Origin: Auricularia sp. M13
Lineage: Eukaryota > Basidiomycota > Agaricomycetes > Auriculariales > Auriculariaceae
DNA length: 64,000 nucleotides
Direction: 5' to 3'
Assembly: GCA_037042915.1 (NCBI GenBank)
Contig: CM073195.1
Location: forward strand, 2,294,001 to 2,358,000
Part shown: positions 22,774 to 36,043 of the stretch, piece after piece
Layout: each line of letters begins with the position of its first letter
Numbering within the stretch: the stretch's first letter is position 1
Notes under the pieces: model-generated
Database searches by the model: none
Told to the model about the DNA's origin: nothing
The model's input: the letters and a program-made list of their open reading frames with translations, nothing else
Translations under genes and position numbers: made by a program

Positions 22774-23548
22774 AGAAGAAATTGAAGTATTTCTGGGATT
22801 TCAATACCAATTGTGAGGCCGAAGAGGTCATTCAGAGGGTGCGTCCCCCGCATTTCGTCCAGATTCGCTGTGTCCTCCCAGTCCACTAAGCGCAGCTGGC
22901 AGACGCTCGAGGTATATGGCATCACCGTGTTCGCAATTGATGGCAAAACGAGGGTGAGCAGACGTGAGGAAATTCTGGCCATGTGGCGGAACCACCCAAG
23001 CGGTTGCGTGCTGGTTATCAGCTTGATTGGCGCCACGGGACTCAACCTCCAGGAGGCGGACGTCATGATCATCGTCGACCCGCCTTGGTCTGCCTCCGAC
23101 AATGCTCAGTTGGCCGGGCGGATTTACCGCAAGGGACAGGAGTCCCGCACAATTGTCTACACGCTGTCGGTGCATATGAGCGCCGATTACCTCATTCGCG
23201 CGATCGCTGACCCCAAGAGGGTCATCAATAGCGTCTTCACCAAGACCATGGGGGACTTGCGTACGTCCGGGCTTATATTTGTGATTCTCTTTGGGGTCAG
23301 ACTAACACTCAGCAGTGACGATGCTGCATCTGGAGAATCTCCCGTATAGCCGCGACAGATCCCCAGCGGTTATGGGACAAATTCAGTCGGATGCGATCCG
23401 TGCGCGCGACGGAGACTTTTCCTGGAGCTCGACGGTCCGTCCCAACATCGATCTGCGCACCATGGCTGTGGACAAGGTCTTCGTGCGCCAATGCGTCGAC
23501 AAGGCGATTGAGCAGGGTAGTTCGAAGTCAGCTATTTTCAACGGTTAG
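22774..23548 (+). CDS. SNF2-family helicase C-terminal fragment at the telomere
   Basis: Three exons (22,774-22,838; 22,882-23,260; 23,316-23,548) join in frame. They hold the C-terminal RecA-like lobe of a SNF2 ATPase: motif V region ISLIGATGLNLQEA, then DPPWSASDN, and motif VI QLAGRIYRKGQ with the usual two arginines. The N-terminal lobe (Walker A, DEAH-like box) is not found upstream, where only degenerate repeats lie. The last codons run into the telomeric repeat and the stop TAG is part of the first repeat unit. SNF2- and RecQ-type helicase frames are known residents of fungal subtelomeres. This copy is incomplete at its 5' end. Whether its 3' end is natural or was set by telomere addition cannot be told here. 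Confidence 0.85.
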
Positions 23549-23991
23549 GGTTAGGGTTAGGTTAGGTTAGGTTAGGGGGTTAGGTTAGGTTAGGTTAGGG
23601 TTAGGTTAGGTTAGGGGTTAGGGGTTAGGTTAGGTTAGGTTAGGTTAGGTTAGGTTAGGTTAGGTTAGGTTAGGTTAGGTTAGGTTAGGTTAGGTTAGGT
23701 TAGGTTAGGTTAGGTTAGGTTAGGTTAGGTTAGGTTAGGTTAGGTTAGGTTAGGTTAGGTTAGGTTAGGTTAGGTTAGGTTAGGTTAGGTTAGGTTAGGT
23801 TAGGTTAGGTTAGGTTAGGTTAGGTTAGGTTAGGTTAGGTTAGGTTAGGTTAGGTTAGGTTAGGTTAGGTTAGGTTGGTTAGGTTAGGTTAGGTTGGGTT
23901 AGGTTAGGTTAGGTTAGGTTAGGTTAGGTTAGGTTAGGTTAGGTTAGGTTAGGTTAGGTTAGGTTAGGTTAGGTTAGGTTAGGTTAGGTTG
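23543..23991 (+). repeat. Telomeric repeat array, TTAGG(n)
   Basis: The 449-bp array begins with two TTAGGG units, then mixes TTAGG, TTAGGGG and TTAGGGGG before settling into an almost pure run of about 66 TTAGG units, with a few slips near 23,876-23,900. The G-rich strand runs left to right, so the chromosome end should lie to the right. TTAGGG is the usual fungal repeat; five-base units dominate here. Confidence 0.95.
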
Positions 23992-24091
23992 NNNNNNNNN
24001 NNNNNNNNNNNNNNNNNNNNNNNNNNNNNNNNNNNNNNNNNNNNNNNNNNNNNNNNNNNNNNNNNNNNNNNNNNNNNNNNNNNNNNNNNNN
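23992..24091. other. Assembly gap of exactly 100 N
   Basis: One hundred N between the telomeric array and the first codons of the RhoGEF. The round size indicates a scaffold spacer of unknown true length. Confidence 0.99.
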
Positions 24092-27079
24092 AGAGACGCG
24101 AACAGCAGCAACAGGCGGGAAGTAAGAGAAGCGAGCAGCAGCAGCATCAACAGCAGGATAAGTGGAATGCTGTTCGTAAAGACGATGGGCGGGAGAGCAA
24201 GAGAGAGCCGAGGCGACAGGACTCGTCGCCTGCTCTCCGCCGTACGCCTGAAGGCACGCCTGGTAGGTGGGGCCTCTGTGCTGCTCGTGCTGCGCTTACG
24301 TTGGACTTTGTTTTTACAGTTCTTGAGCTTCAAGGCACGCCCGAGCGCGCTCGCCCTGCATCTCGAGCTTCCAACGGAACCGGCACGCCTCGCGCGAACA
24401 GGCCGTACTATCGACCTGAGTCACAATTACTGCCTCAACCCGAACCAGAAGACTTCGACGACGGCACGCATGAGCCCGAGCTGGAGACTGGCACCTCGGG
24501 CTTCGACGAGGAGGAAGATGATGACACGGGTATCTGGACGCCTGTCGACGACCAGTTCGACCACGAGTACCTTCCCGACCACGAGATTCGTGAAGAGGAC
24601 CTGCCACCACAGTCTGAAGATCGTCACCAGCAGCACCTCGACGACCGCAGCGAGGACGAATTCGATGGGCATGGCCATATGTTTTCCAAGGGCCAGCACA
24701 CTGCTCCTGCTCTTCCGTCGGATAGCGAGCTCTCTTCGTTGGGGAGCATGAACCAGAAAGCCTGGAATGCGGCGAGCGCGGAGTCACAGCTGAGTACTGG
24801 CGCTGAGGCCCTGTTCAAGACGCTGCAATCACCCGACGAAGGCTCATCAGCGACACTTGCGGCTCCCGAGACTCATGATGCGTATTTGCGGCCTGCATCT
24901 GACAACGGCGAGCGCACACCAACGCCAGACGACAATTCCAGCGTCTTTACCGTCGGACATCAGGCCCGTTATGCGGACAGTGAGGCCGACGACGAAGAGT
25001 CCGCTGCCGACTATGCTCAACGTCGGAGGACATGGCGAGGCACGATCGCGCATGCAGCATATGATTCTTTGCTCGAGCGGCACGGCGCCCAAGAGATGCA
25101 GCGCCAGGAGCTGATATGGGAGATGTGCGAGTCGGAGCACAACTTCATACGCGAGATGCGTAGCGTTATCCGCACGTTTGTGCAGCCTTTGCGGACCCAG
25201 GAGCGCAAGTGGATACCTGGCGTACCCCCTGATGTCATGCGACTATTCGACTGGCTGGACGATATCGTGCAGCTGCACTCGCAGATGTTCTCGGCGCTGC
25301 ATTCCGCGAGGTCGAAGCAGTATCCAATCGTCACCTATATCGCCGAGACCTTGCGCCCATTCGTCCCCCGTTTGGAGCTGCACCAGCCGTATCTTGTACG
25401 CCTTGAGTCTGTCAGCCAGGTCGTCGAAGAGCTCATTGCGGACCCGGCGAGCGACTTTGGAGAGTTCGCAAGGATGCAGTTGCAGCTGCCGGAGTGGTCA
25501 AGCAAGACTCTGACGACCGCTCTACGACTGCCCACGACCCATTGCATGGAGTACCCTTCTCAGTTCCGGGTAAGACTACCTTTCAGAAGCCCGTTATCTT
25601 CTTTTTTTTGAGGCATTTCGCAGAAATTATGGCAATGCACCCCACGCAGTCATCCAGACCACCTACCTACCTTCTCGCTCTACCATTCTACGGAGCTCAT
25701 CGTTCGCGTCATGCTCGAGGTACGCTCGCGCGAGGAAGAGTACGAACGAGTCAAGGACTTGGCTTCGCGTATCTCTGGGCTCCCGCACCACTTTACGCTG
25801 GCGCGCCGGGAACGTCGTCTAGTTGCACAGGGCTTGTTACGTCGCGTCCATCTCTCGGACCAAGAGCTCGCTATACTCGACGGGGAAGAGCAAGGCCCGG
25901 AAGATTCCCTCGAGTTGCCTCTCTGCATGCCCATCCTTTCTCCTCAGTACCATACGATGCGCAGCCTCTCTCCTTCCTTGTCTTCCACCGACTGGTTGAA
26001 ATCGCCGCGCCCTCTTGTCACCGCCAGGCCAGATGTGCGGAGCTCGATGGTATCTTCCGCCTCCTTTTGCAGTAGCATCACCTCCGACCATGAAGATGAC
26101 TCTCGGGCTACGACACCCCGCGGCGGACCATCGTTCTCCTCCCGTCCTGCTCGCGCAAAACAGAAGGACGCCCTCGTCTATGTCTTCGTCTTCACAGACT
26201 TGGTCCTACTCACGAACCGCTCGGAGGCTCACGACGAGTACGAAAAAGAGTCTTTCAAATTGGTCGAAGATGTAGGCATGGCGCGTATTCTCGGTGTCAC
26301 AGACCATTCTGGCAAACTTGGTGCGTCGCGGAATAATCTTGCCATTTTTCATTTGCTCATACATTCCAGAATACGGCCAATTGCTTAGCCTCGATGTTCT
26401 CCCGATGCCGCAGGAACACGAAGGTGTCAATGTCGTGTCGAAGGACTGCATTGCCTGCCCCGTCTATCTCAGTCTGTCCGAGCGCACTCCAGCACGAGTT
26501 CCCTCGAGCCTGGTGGAAGAGGCCAAGCAGCAGTGGATGCAAGCATTCCACAAGTGCTTCATGTTTACCCTTCGCTCGCTTTCGTTCCCCTGCCACACTG
26601 GGGACGATCTTTCGCATGGTCCGACGGTTGACTACGAGATGGACACCAAGATGTCTGTGATGTCCATCCTCTCCTCTGGGCTCCCTCTCCCCAAGAGCCC
26701 GTCGCAACTCATCGGCGAGCACGACCGTGGGCGACCCTCAGATGCCGTCGTGGAAGAACGCGAAGAGCGTGGATGGTGGGCAGTGCGCTTCCGCCAAGTT
26801 TTGCGCGAGATGCAGCGACAGGACATCGCACCGTTCACTCCCTCTGAAGAACCGACTCGCACCGAAAACCCTCGCCCCCCTCCTGCGAGGCGAATGCGGA
26901 CGTCATCCGCACCGGACTCCAGACGACGTTCTGTCATGATGTCGCGCCCCCTCTTGCTTTCTGCGACACCCTCGAGCTCTATCCTAGTCACACCTGCTTC
27001 TCCTCGGAAGGAGGCACGCAGCGCGTCTCCCAACCTCTTGACCGGAAAGAACATGTCTTTTACTGGCAGACGATTTTGA
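24092..27079 (+). CDS. Rho guanine-nucleotide exchange factor (DH-PH protein), 5' end in gap
   Basis: Exons 24,092-24,262, 24,320-25,569, 25,624-26,320 and 26,370-27,079 give at least 941 codons. The visible N terminus is Gln/Arg-rich and disordered. A Dbl-homology domain starts near 25,095 (RQELIWEMCESEHNFIREM) and runs to about 25,790, with the expected helices. A PH-like region follows (from RRERRLVAQGLL, with VYVFVFTDLVLLTN as the core strands, to WMQAFHKCF), interrupted by a long Ser-rich loop. The tail is basic and Ser/Pro-rich. No CNH domain follows, unlike Rom2-type exchange factors. It should activate a Rho/Cdc42-type GTPase at the cortex, but the target is unknown. The start codon is missing in the adjoining gap. 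Introns are 49-57 nt. Confidence 0.9.
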
Positions 27080-27369
27080 CGACCTTCCTTTTGTATCCTC
27101 TACTCTGCTTTCTTTCCTTCTGCATTTCCCGGACTCGACATGTATCCTCTGGTATTCTGTATCATCGCAGTGTATCCCCGCGCCGTCCTGTAGCACTGAG
27201 CTGTACCTCATCTGATCATCATAATTACTGTATCTGGTCTTGTATCCAAGTCGTGGCGAGCATTCTTTTGCGAGAACTCGGGAGCTGGCCGTAAAGCGAA
27301 CAAACTCGAAGTTCACAGTGCGGTGATGTACAGGATGCTTGTGAATATCTTACAGTCGACCTCTCTGCT

Positions 27370-28403
27370 TCATCTCATGAACAACCGTTTTCCGCGCAAG
27401 GGACGTGCAGCGCCGATACGGCCGGTCTCGTCCTGGTAAAGAATATATGCTGCGCGCAGATGGTCTGGGGACAACGGCCCTGTCTCTCTCCGCTGTGCTT
27501 GCACTTGGCGAGCTACAGGGCATCAACAACCAACATGACAGCATTGATAAAAGCTCACCCTTTTCAATGATTTCGCCCACAAACACCTTGGAAAAGCCTG
27601 CAACAACCTGTGCAACCTGAGGAGAAACCGTAAGTCCGAGACTTTGGTGAATGAGCTACGCGAAGATTGTCAGACGAGCGAGGAGAGCAAAGTTAATGTC
27701 ACAGACCCTCCGTACGGCCTGCTTGTTAAAGAACGAGCGCCGATACGACTCATAGCGTTCGCGCTGCAGTGGCGAGAAGTGGTCCATCAATACTCTACAA
27801 CGCACAGGTCAGTGAGGCGCAACAACGCCTGCAGACAACGTACTTCAGGTCAGCCTTCGACTGGCTCTGCCATTTCAACTGGGCTGAGTAGTCGTCATCC
27901 GCCATTGCAGGCAGTTGCTCATCGTCTCCTTCGCCATCCTCGTCTGCAGCACCTTGTGGCTTGATGCCTAGCCCTGGAGCTCCAACGGCAAAAGCAGACG
28001 GCACAGAAGGACCTGGTGCGGCCGCGTTGGCGCCTGCGGGGGCGGTACTGGGTCCGGCAGTGGGAGTTTCCGGTGCTTTGAAGCTGCCAGGTAGCGCGAG
28101 TCCATTAAACGGTGGAGGACCTGCTGCCTGGCCGGGTAGCGCTAGCATATTCTGCGGTGCTCCTGGTTGTCCGGGCGTCGGTGTCTGAGGTACAGGTGTG
28201 GACCTGTTCGGCGTTGGGGTCGCTGCTAACGCAGGCTGCATCGTTGGAGCGGGTGTGCCTCCTCCATTAGGTGCGCCGACTCGCGGTTTCCGACCGCGTT
28301 TTGCAGCACTGGGAGCAGCACCTCGACCTCGAGTCGGCGTCGACGCCCCAGAAGCAGATTGCGAGCCAAAAGCTGGTAGAGGGGTAGTTGTGCTCCAACT
28401 CAT
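27370..28403 (-). CDS. TAF11: TFIID subunit TAF11
   Basis: Four exons (28,403-27,844, 27,794-27,707, 27,655-27,559, 27,512-27,370) give 295 residues. The first two thirds are a Pro/Ala/Gly-rich, low-complexity N terminus with an acidic patch (DEDGEGDDEQL). The C terminus is the TAFII28 histone fold: LMDHFSPLQRERYESYRRS, then SPQVAQVVAGFSKVFVGEII, and a final helix with TGPLSPDHLRAAY. TAF11 pairs with TAF13 in TFIID and contacts TBP/TFIIA at class II promoters. The histone fold is complete and the gene looks intact. It converges on the RhoGEF, with 290 bp between stops. The start is the Met of MSWSTTTPLP; an in-frame upstream extension is not needed. Confidence 0.93.
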
Positions 28404-28592
28404 CGCCTGTGGGTGAGCCTGACTTCGGTAAGGAAGAACGCTTGCGACTCCGACGTTGCTCTTGATGTAGGCCTGCCTCCTCTGAGATTTATGCCGACAT
28501 TTCTCAGCGTCACAAGGTATAGATCCCATTAGAACAACACGCTCTATATCCGTATAGATTTCTAAAGGATACTCGCATAACTTAATCCAAAG

Positions 28593-31428
28593 CTAATTTG
28601 TGTCAACATGCTCCTTCTCCATCTCCACTGCAGTGTGCTCGTGATGCACCGGTGATCCTTTCTCCGTACCATGCGTGCTGCTATCCTCTTTGGCAATACC
28701 AGATGCGGGTTCAGTCGCACCGGCGGCGTGGTCTGGCGTTGGCTCCATCCAGAAGCGCCGGTCGCCGTTGGCAGCGCGTTTCCTTGGACAAGTAAGATCG
28801 TCTGAGCGGGTGGAAGAAAATAACTCACATCCACTCTGGGACCAGACCTCCTGGAGGGATCTCCCATCGTTCGGACGACTCGTAATGGGGCGGCGAAATG
28901 CGGCCGTTGGTGGCGCGGCGCAATACCCAAGGTATCACATTGAGCAGAAGATATGTAATAATTCCTGTGATGAGCCCGTAGGCAATGCTACGGCAGGCAT
29001 TAGTGTTGTACATTTCCCCAAATTACCAACTTACTTGTAGCTGAGAGGCTGCAAGGGAACATGTTAGTCTCGATACACAACTGAAAATCTACAGGCGCAC
29101 GATTATAAGCATCGTCAAGAACGCGGGGACACCGTCTCCGATGTAGTCCCAGTTGATCTCTTTGACGTTGCGGACCATGAGAGCGCCGACGATGACAAGG
29201 GCCCCTCCGGTTGCCCAGGAAGGGAACGAGGCGAAAATGGGAGCAAAGAAGATGGACACAAAGAAGGCGAGGCCGGTCGTCATCGCTGTAATGCCCGTCT
29301 TTCCTCCCTCTGAAATAGTCCTTGAGAGATCGAGCAGCACCGTGTGCTATGGACATACCAGTGATACCAGTCTTCGCGGATATTAGCGAGGAAATAGATC
29401 GTCTGCGCCGCAAATTCACTCACAGCAGATTCCACGTAGGCAGTTACAGGGCTGAGTCCCATCAGTGCGCCCATACTGATAGAGAATGCGTCGCTATCAC
29501 CAGAATGAGCGGGTCGCTAGTGGGCAGGCAAATCATACATACACGCAGTAAGCGATGGTCGATCCCTCGAAGTCGTGCGTGATAGGATCCCGCAGACCAG
29601 CGAATTTGGCCATTGAATAGAGGGTACTGCAGAGGTATGAGATACAAAAGGATCTGGCAATTTGAAACTGCGTACCCCGTGCAATCTGAAGAACGTTCAG
29701 GTCATTGCGTGAAGCTTGCTCCCTGGTGGGCGCACCAAGGATATCCACGTAGAGGAACTGCCGCATATTTTAGTACATCAAAGCTCCTCAAAGTAGCCAT
29801 TACTGACCGTAATCAGGGCATACCACACCTTGCCGTTGCTGTAGTTAAACTGTGCAAAGATCGTCAGGCGATCCTGAGAATCAGGCACGGGAGCAGTGCA
29901 CTCACGTCGATCGCATTCCCGATCGTTTTCAGCGGATGAAATGCTACGACCTTCTTGAAGAAATCGAATGCTGCGTCGCCGGTCGGGGTATGTGGGAACG
30001 CGGTGACGGCAGTATTGCGCGGCCATGAAATGATGCTCGTGAGGATGATTCCCACGAGGATCGCGCCCTTGAAGCGATAAAGCATGAGGAAGACCGTGAA
30101 GATTCTAGTAGGTGTTTGTAATGCAACACAAAGTTCATTAGTGGCCATGCGACGTACCCTCCAACAAATATGCCCAGCCAGACGGTCGGGTTTTGCAATA
30201 CGCGATGAGCGCAGTAATTGGGCAGCCCCTCGACGTAATCCTCTGGACGGCATCCTCCCAGGCCAACAAGAGTGGCAGTATCTGTGACATGTTCTCAGTC
30301 TATGGCCTTATGGAAATGTTCATAGCTCATACCTCCACCAATGACGTTGAGACCACTCGATTCTTAATGGCCGGCGAATTTGTTTAGCATTTTACCACCT
30401 TCTGAACTAGAAACTCACGCAATCCGATAAAAGCTGTTGCGGCTGTCAGTACTCGCAGGATTCTCAGGCCGAGTGAACCCACCGATGAATAGTCCTATAC
30501 CAGCAGCCACCGCAGCCACCAGGGATTGGGGAATAATACGTGCTAGCCACTGCCGAATACCAAGCAGGGATAGGATGAAGAAGAGCCACCTGTAGATGCA
30601 GAGTTAGCGGCACTGTGGTACCAAGCTCAAAGAACCTGAAGAGGAAGTCGCTTACCCTTCCAGGAAAATGGCAGCGAGCGCTTCTCGGTAGGTGATCATT
30701 CCCGTGCCATGGAACCCCACAACAGAGTAAGTAAAGTAGCTGAATCGGGATCAGGTCAGGAGGGTACTTCGGAATGCACAAAACGAAGAGACTCACGCGT
30801 TGAGGCCAAGTCCGGGCGCAAGTCCTGATGTTGCATCAGCCGTCGGGCATTACTCTCACCGTGCGCCGCTTACCAACGGGCAAATTTGCCAGCAGTCCCA
30901 TGAGAAAGGTGGAGAGACACGAGACAGCCGCCGTGGCCGTGATGAGGTCGCGCTTCAGAGTGCCAAGACACGCGTTATATGCAGCATCGGTGGCTTGCAG
31001 AAGCGTGAGCTGAGTGTGCTGTACATTGTAGCGCACGACGCACAACAATCGTCAGCCGTGCACTGGCATGTGCCCCCGGTGTCGCCCACGATGTTTGCGT
31101 TGACGCTGATGATATATCTGTTGCAAGTTCAGCACGCGCCGCCACGCTGCACACGAGCACGTACGCCATGGACGCCCACGTCGTAAGGCCGGCGCGTATC
31201 TCCGTCTACAGCCAGGAAGGTGTCAGAAAGGGCAGACGGCGCGAAGAAGTGGGCGCACAGTGAACTTGGAGCCAGCGCGTGCCTTGGGATGGCCAGAGCC
31301 GTCCAGCCTGAACCATCGGCCCACGGCAGAGTCTGCGACCTGTCGACGGCGAATACAGCTCAGCCTGCAGCGCACATTCGCGCACAAGCACGCACTCTGG
31401 CGTTCAAGTTGTCTACGAATGCAGGCAT
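28593..31428 (-). CDS. azgA: AzgA-type purine (adenine/guanine/hypoxanthine) permease, about 21 exons
   Basis: Family landmarks appear in order: [67 protein letters not shown], the GLNVIGG and ATLVGLGGC region, [14 protein letters not shown], and a hydrophilic tail ending EKEHVDTN. It is a multi-pass plasma-membrane H+/purine symporter. I place 20 introns of about 45-55 nt. Several exons are tiny: 10 nt (29,676-29,685, coding the DCTG loop), 13 nt (29,359-29,371), 14 nt (29,035-29,048) and 23 nt (30,333-30,355). All joins stay in frame with the family sequence once donors such as GC|gtacgt at 31,165 and an AAG acceptor at 30,993 are used. The stop is 190 bp upstream of the TAF11 start on the same strand. 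Confidence 0.93.
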
Positions 31429-31593
31429 GGTGCAGAAGAAAGCAGACGGGCACGATAAGCCGACATGCAAAGTGTGCAAAACCAATTATATTTTCCGCAA
31501 TGATGGCGCCCGTCAGAGATAAGAAAAAATGTGGAGATGGGCCGGGAGATAGCTAATCAAGCCGGAATCTCCAGGCACCAGTTCGTAAACTTA

Positions 31594-33511
<1,918 letters not shown>

Positions 33512-33911
33512 TATATCTGAGAGGAAATGACGAGCAGTAAATCCTACCAACGCGGTTGCGTGCTCTGCGGTGAGCTTAAATACGCTCCAAATACTGGTCA
33601 CGCCATCCTTGACAAGGCGGGCGTCATCCACGAGCTGTCCAAGGCTCAATCACCGGTCCTGCCGGTCCTACGCTGCGACGGGGTTCCTGCGGGACACCAA
33701 TGCTGACAGAATAAATGTGCGTTCAGTGCAGGGACAAATTACAAGCCAGTAGATGCTTCGCTGAGTACAGGTACGAGTCCAGTGATACGCAGTGCTCGAG
33801 AGGAGGATTGAGTCTCAGAGGGAGATGCAAAGTGCCATAAAAAGGAACAGGATGCCCACGACTCTGTGCGCGTCGGTGTCATTGTCGAGGTCGTGACGAA
33901 ATTGTTGGGGG

Positions 33912-35869
33912 TTATAGCTCTGCACGCTTTTCGGCGACGACAGCATCGACCCAACGTCGCACGACACGCTCTAGTAGTTCTTCCCATCCTGGTTCGAGCT
34001 TTCCTACGACTCGTGCATCAAATACGATTGGAGGCTCAGGCCCTGGTGGCGCATTTTGTCCAGGAGAGACCAGCGGCACTAGGTACCGCAGTTTCAACGC
34101 CCTAAAGCGCGAATCAGCATCAGGGTCACAAGCAAGCGGGCAAAGAAAGCTACTGACGCAGCAAAGAGTCGCAAATTCTCGATCCTCCGAAATGTCCAGA
34201 CTTTCTTCTCTTTTTCGGCCGCCTCGAGCGCAATGTCATGTATCGCCTCCGGGTCGATGTAGCCCCACGGTTTCTTGCTCTTGCGAACTGCAATGTTGTA
34301 GGCAGTGCATAGCAATTGCCCGGATGATAAGGCAGCTAGCAGTTCAGCACGACCTCCATCGAGGGGAAGCAGCGGTAGCAACGTTGCAGGCAATAAACTC
34401 GCCAGAAGAGCATGCGCGCGTTCTGCGCACCGAGCTAAGTTGTACAGCGCAAACAGCAAGACGACGACTTACTAGTGCCGTCAAAGTCGTCCCCAAATGC
34501 GTGTCGTCGCGCCCAGTTGGGAAGATTGTGATCCTGCACTTCGGGCTCCTCCTCGGGTTCCTCAGTCAGGGTCATTGTCATCGGCATGGGGCTCCTAGTG
34601 ATAGCCTTGCCGTCCGAGAACACGATCTTGTCAACGACCTCCAACCAGCGTTTTATGACTGACCGCTCCTTCTCGAGGTCTGCGAGCTTGATGTCCGTCT
34701 TGTACAACCACCCACCGCCTAGGATGAGGCGGTCGTCCCAATGTTCGCGCTTCGGGCTCTCCTCCTCTTCCTCCTCCTCCTCGTCATCTTCCCAAACGGG
34801 GACGCTAAAGCTGCGCGAGCTGCCGCTCACGCTTGCACCAAACGACGCCCGACGCTCTTCATGTCCAGAACCTATGCTGCTGGGCGTAAGGGAGCGTTCT
34901 CCTTCACCGAGGAATCCCGAGCCACGTTCGTCGTCCACAACGTCCTGGCGATCCGTGCCGGGGATCCGTGCACTCTCCTCAAGTTCGCGCAGGACAGTGA
35001 GCACATCGAGCGCGGCCTTACGCTGAAGCGCGTCACCGCTCCCGCTCTTCGCGGCATGCTTCTTCGGCGGCGGAGCGGGCGCGTGTGCGAGGGAGCCCGG
35101 TCGAAAGGGCCGCGAGGTTTTGGGCACGATCTCGTCGGGCAGCGCAAGCACGTAGTTGCGCACGGATCTAATGGCCCGCGTCGTCGATTTGAGCGCGTTC
35201 AGCACGTTGAACTCCGGCCGCGGCCCCCCAGGCGATGGCGGGACGGGCGAGAGCGAGCGCTGCGTGGGCGTAGGGGCATCTGCCTCGTCTGATGCCACCG
35301 CAGGGAGTGATGATGCATCGAGCCCCCATACCCGCACGACGGCTGCGAGATCCTCGAGCACGCCCGGCTTGAGCGCCTCGGGATCGACCTCGTACGTGCG
35401 TTCAAAGGCGGCGAATGGCTGCTGGATGCGCGGCGGCGGAATCATCGGCGACGGCGGCAGGTCGAAATCCGCGACGATGGTGGGCATCGAGCTCGGGGCA
35501 AGATGGGCCAGCGCCGGGCCCAGCGCGGGCACGAGATTCTTGTTCGATTTCTTCTCGAGCGGGCTGTAGCGGGCATCGGCGACGGTGCGATGAGCGACGG
35601 CAAAAGTGGCTGACAGATTAGATTGCTCACTTGGTGGCCGCCTTGAGGCCCGTCTTCGTGAAGTAATGCTGGAGATGCTCAATCGATCCCAGCTGGAGCA
35701 CGCTCTCTCGCTTCGCCGCCGAGCGCGAGAACGGCTTTGAAGGTTTGTTCGAGGCGTTCACCAGCGGATAGTAAGCCGTCTGCCGCCGCTGCGCCTTAGT
35801 CGTCGTCGTCGGGCCTGCAGTCAGCTTGTCCATCGCGTCCGTCCGCGCGAGATTCTCTGCGTTGGACAT
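33912..35869 (-). CDS. Uncharacterised conserved-looking protein (598 aa)
   Basis: Four exons (35,869-35,631, 35,563-34,473, 34,434-34,158, 34,101-33,912) join exactly. The N terminus has a helical block (VLQLGSIEHLQHYFTKTGL). The middle is Pro/Ser-rich with an acidic run (about ten Glu after DDE near 34,770-34,795) and a segment ending GGGWLYKTDIKLADLEKERS. The C terminus is a helical domain containing LLAALSSGQLLCTAYNIAVR, KKPWGYIDPEAIHDI and WTFRRIENLRLFAAALK. The GQLLCTAYN phrase is slightly reminiscent of calponin-homology-like folds, but I would not assign one. The clean gene model and well-structured ends argue for a real protein whose function I do not recognise. Confidence 0.8.
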
Positions 35870-35980
35870 CGTTCCGGGCGTGCTGAGGTCAGGGACTCTT
35901 GCGGATTGTCCAAGTGGCAGAAGCCAAGTACACGTTTGCACTTGTTTGCGCAGACCCCTCTCCCATCGCATTCTATGATC

Positions 35981-36043
35981 ACTGTCAATGGCACTCAAAG
36001 AACTGTCAATGGCATTCAAAAGGCTGTCAATGGCATTTCAACA
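35981..36043. repeat. Three tandem copies of a 21-bp unit
   Basis: The core ctgtcaatggca(c/t)tcaaa is repeated three times in the space between the unknown gene and ERG25, with one or two changes per copy. It lies about 110 bp upstream of the unknown gene's start, so a promoter role is conceivable. Confidence 0.85.

Noticed and set aside
23989-24093. Start codon of the RhoGEF within the gap
   Set aside because: The apparent Met comes from repeat sequence at the edge of the N run; the real 5' end is simply missing.
30993-31165. Apparent two frame changes in the AzgA permease
   Set aside because: Moving one donor to GC|gtacgt and using a 50-nt intron ending in gcaag restores the conserved frame.
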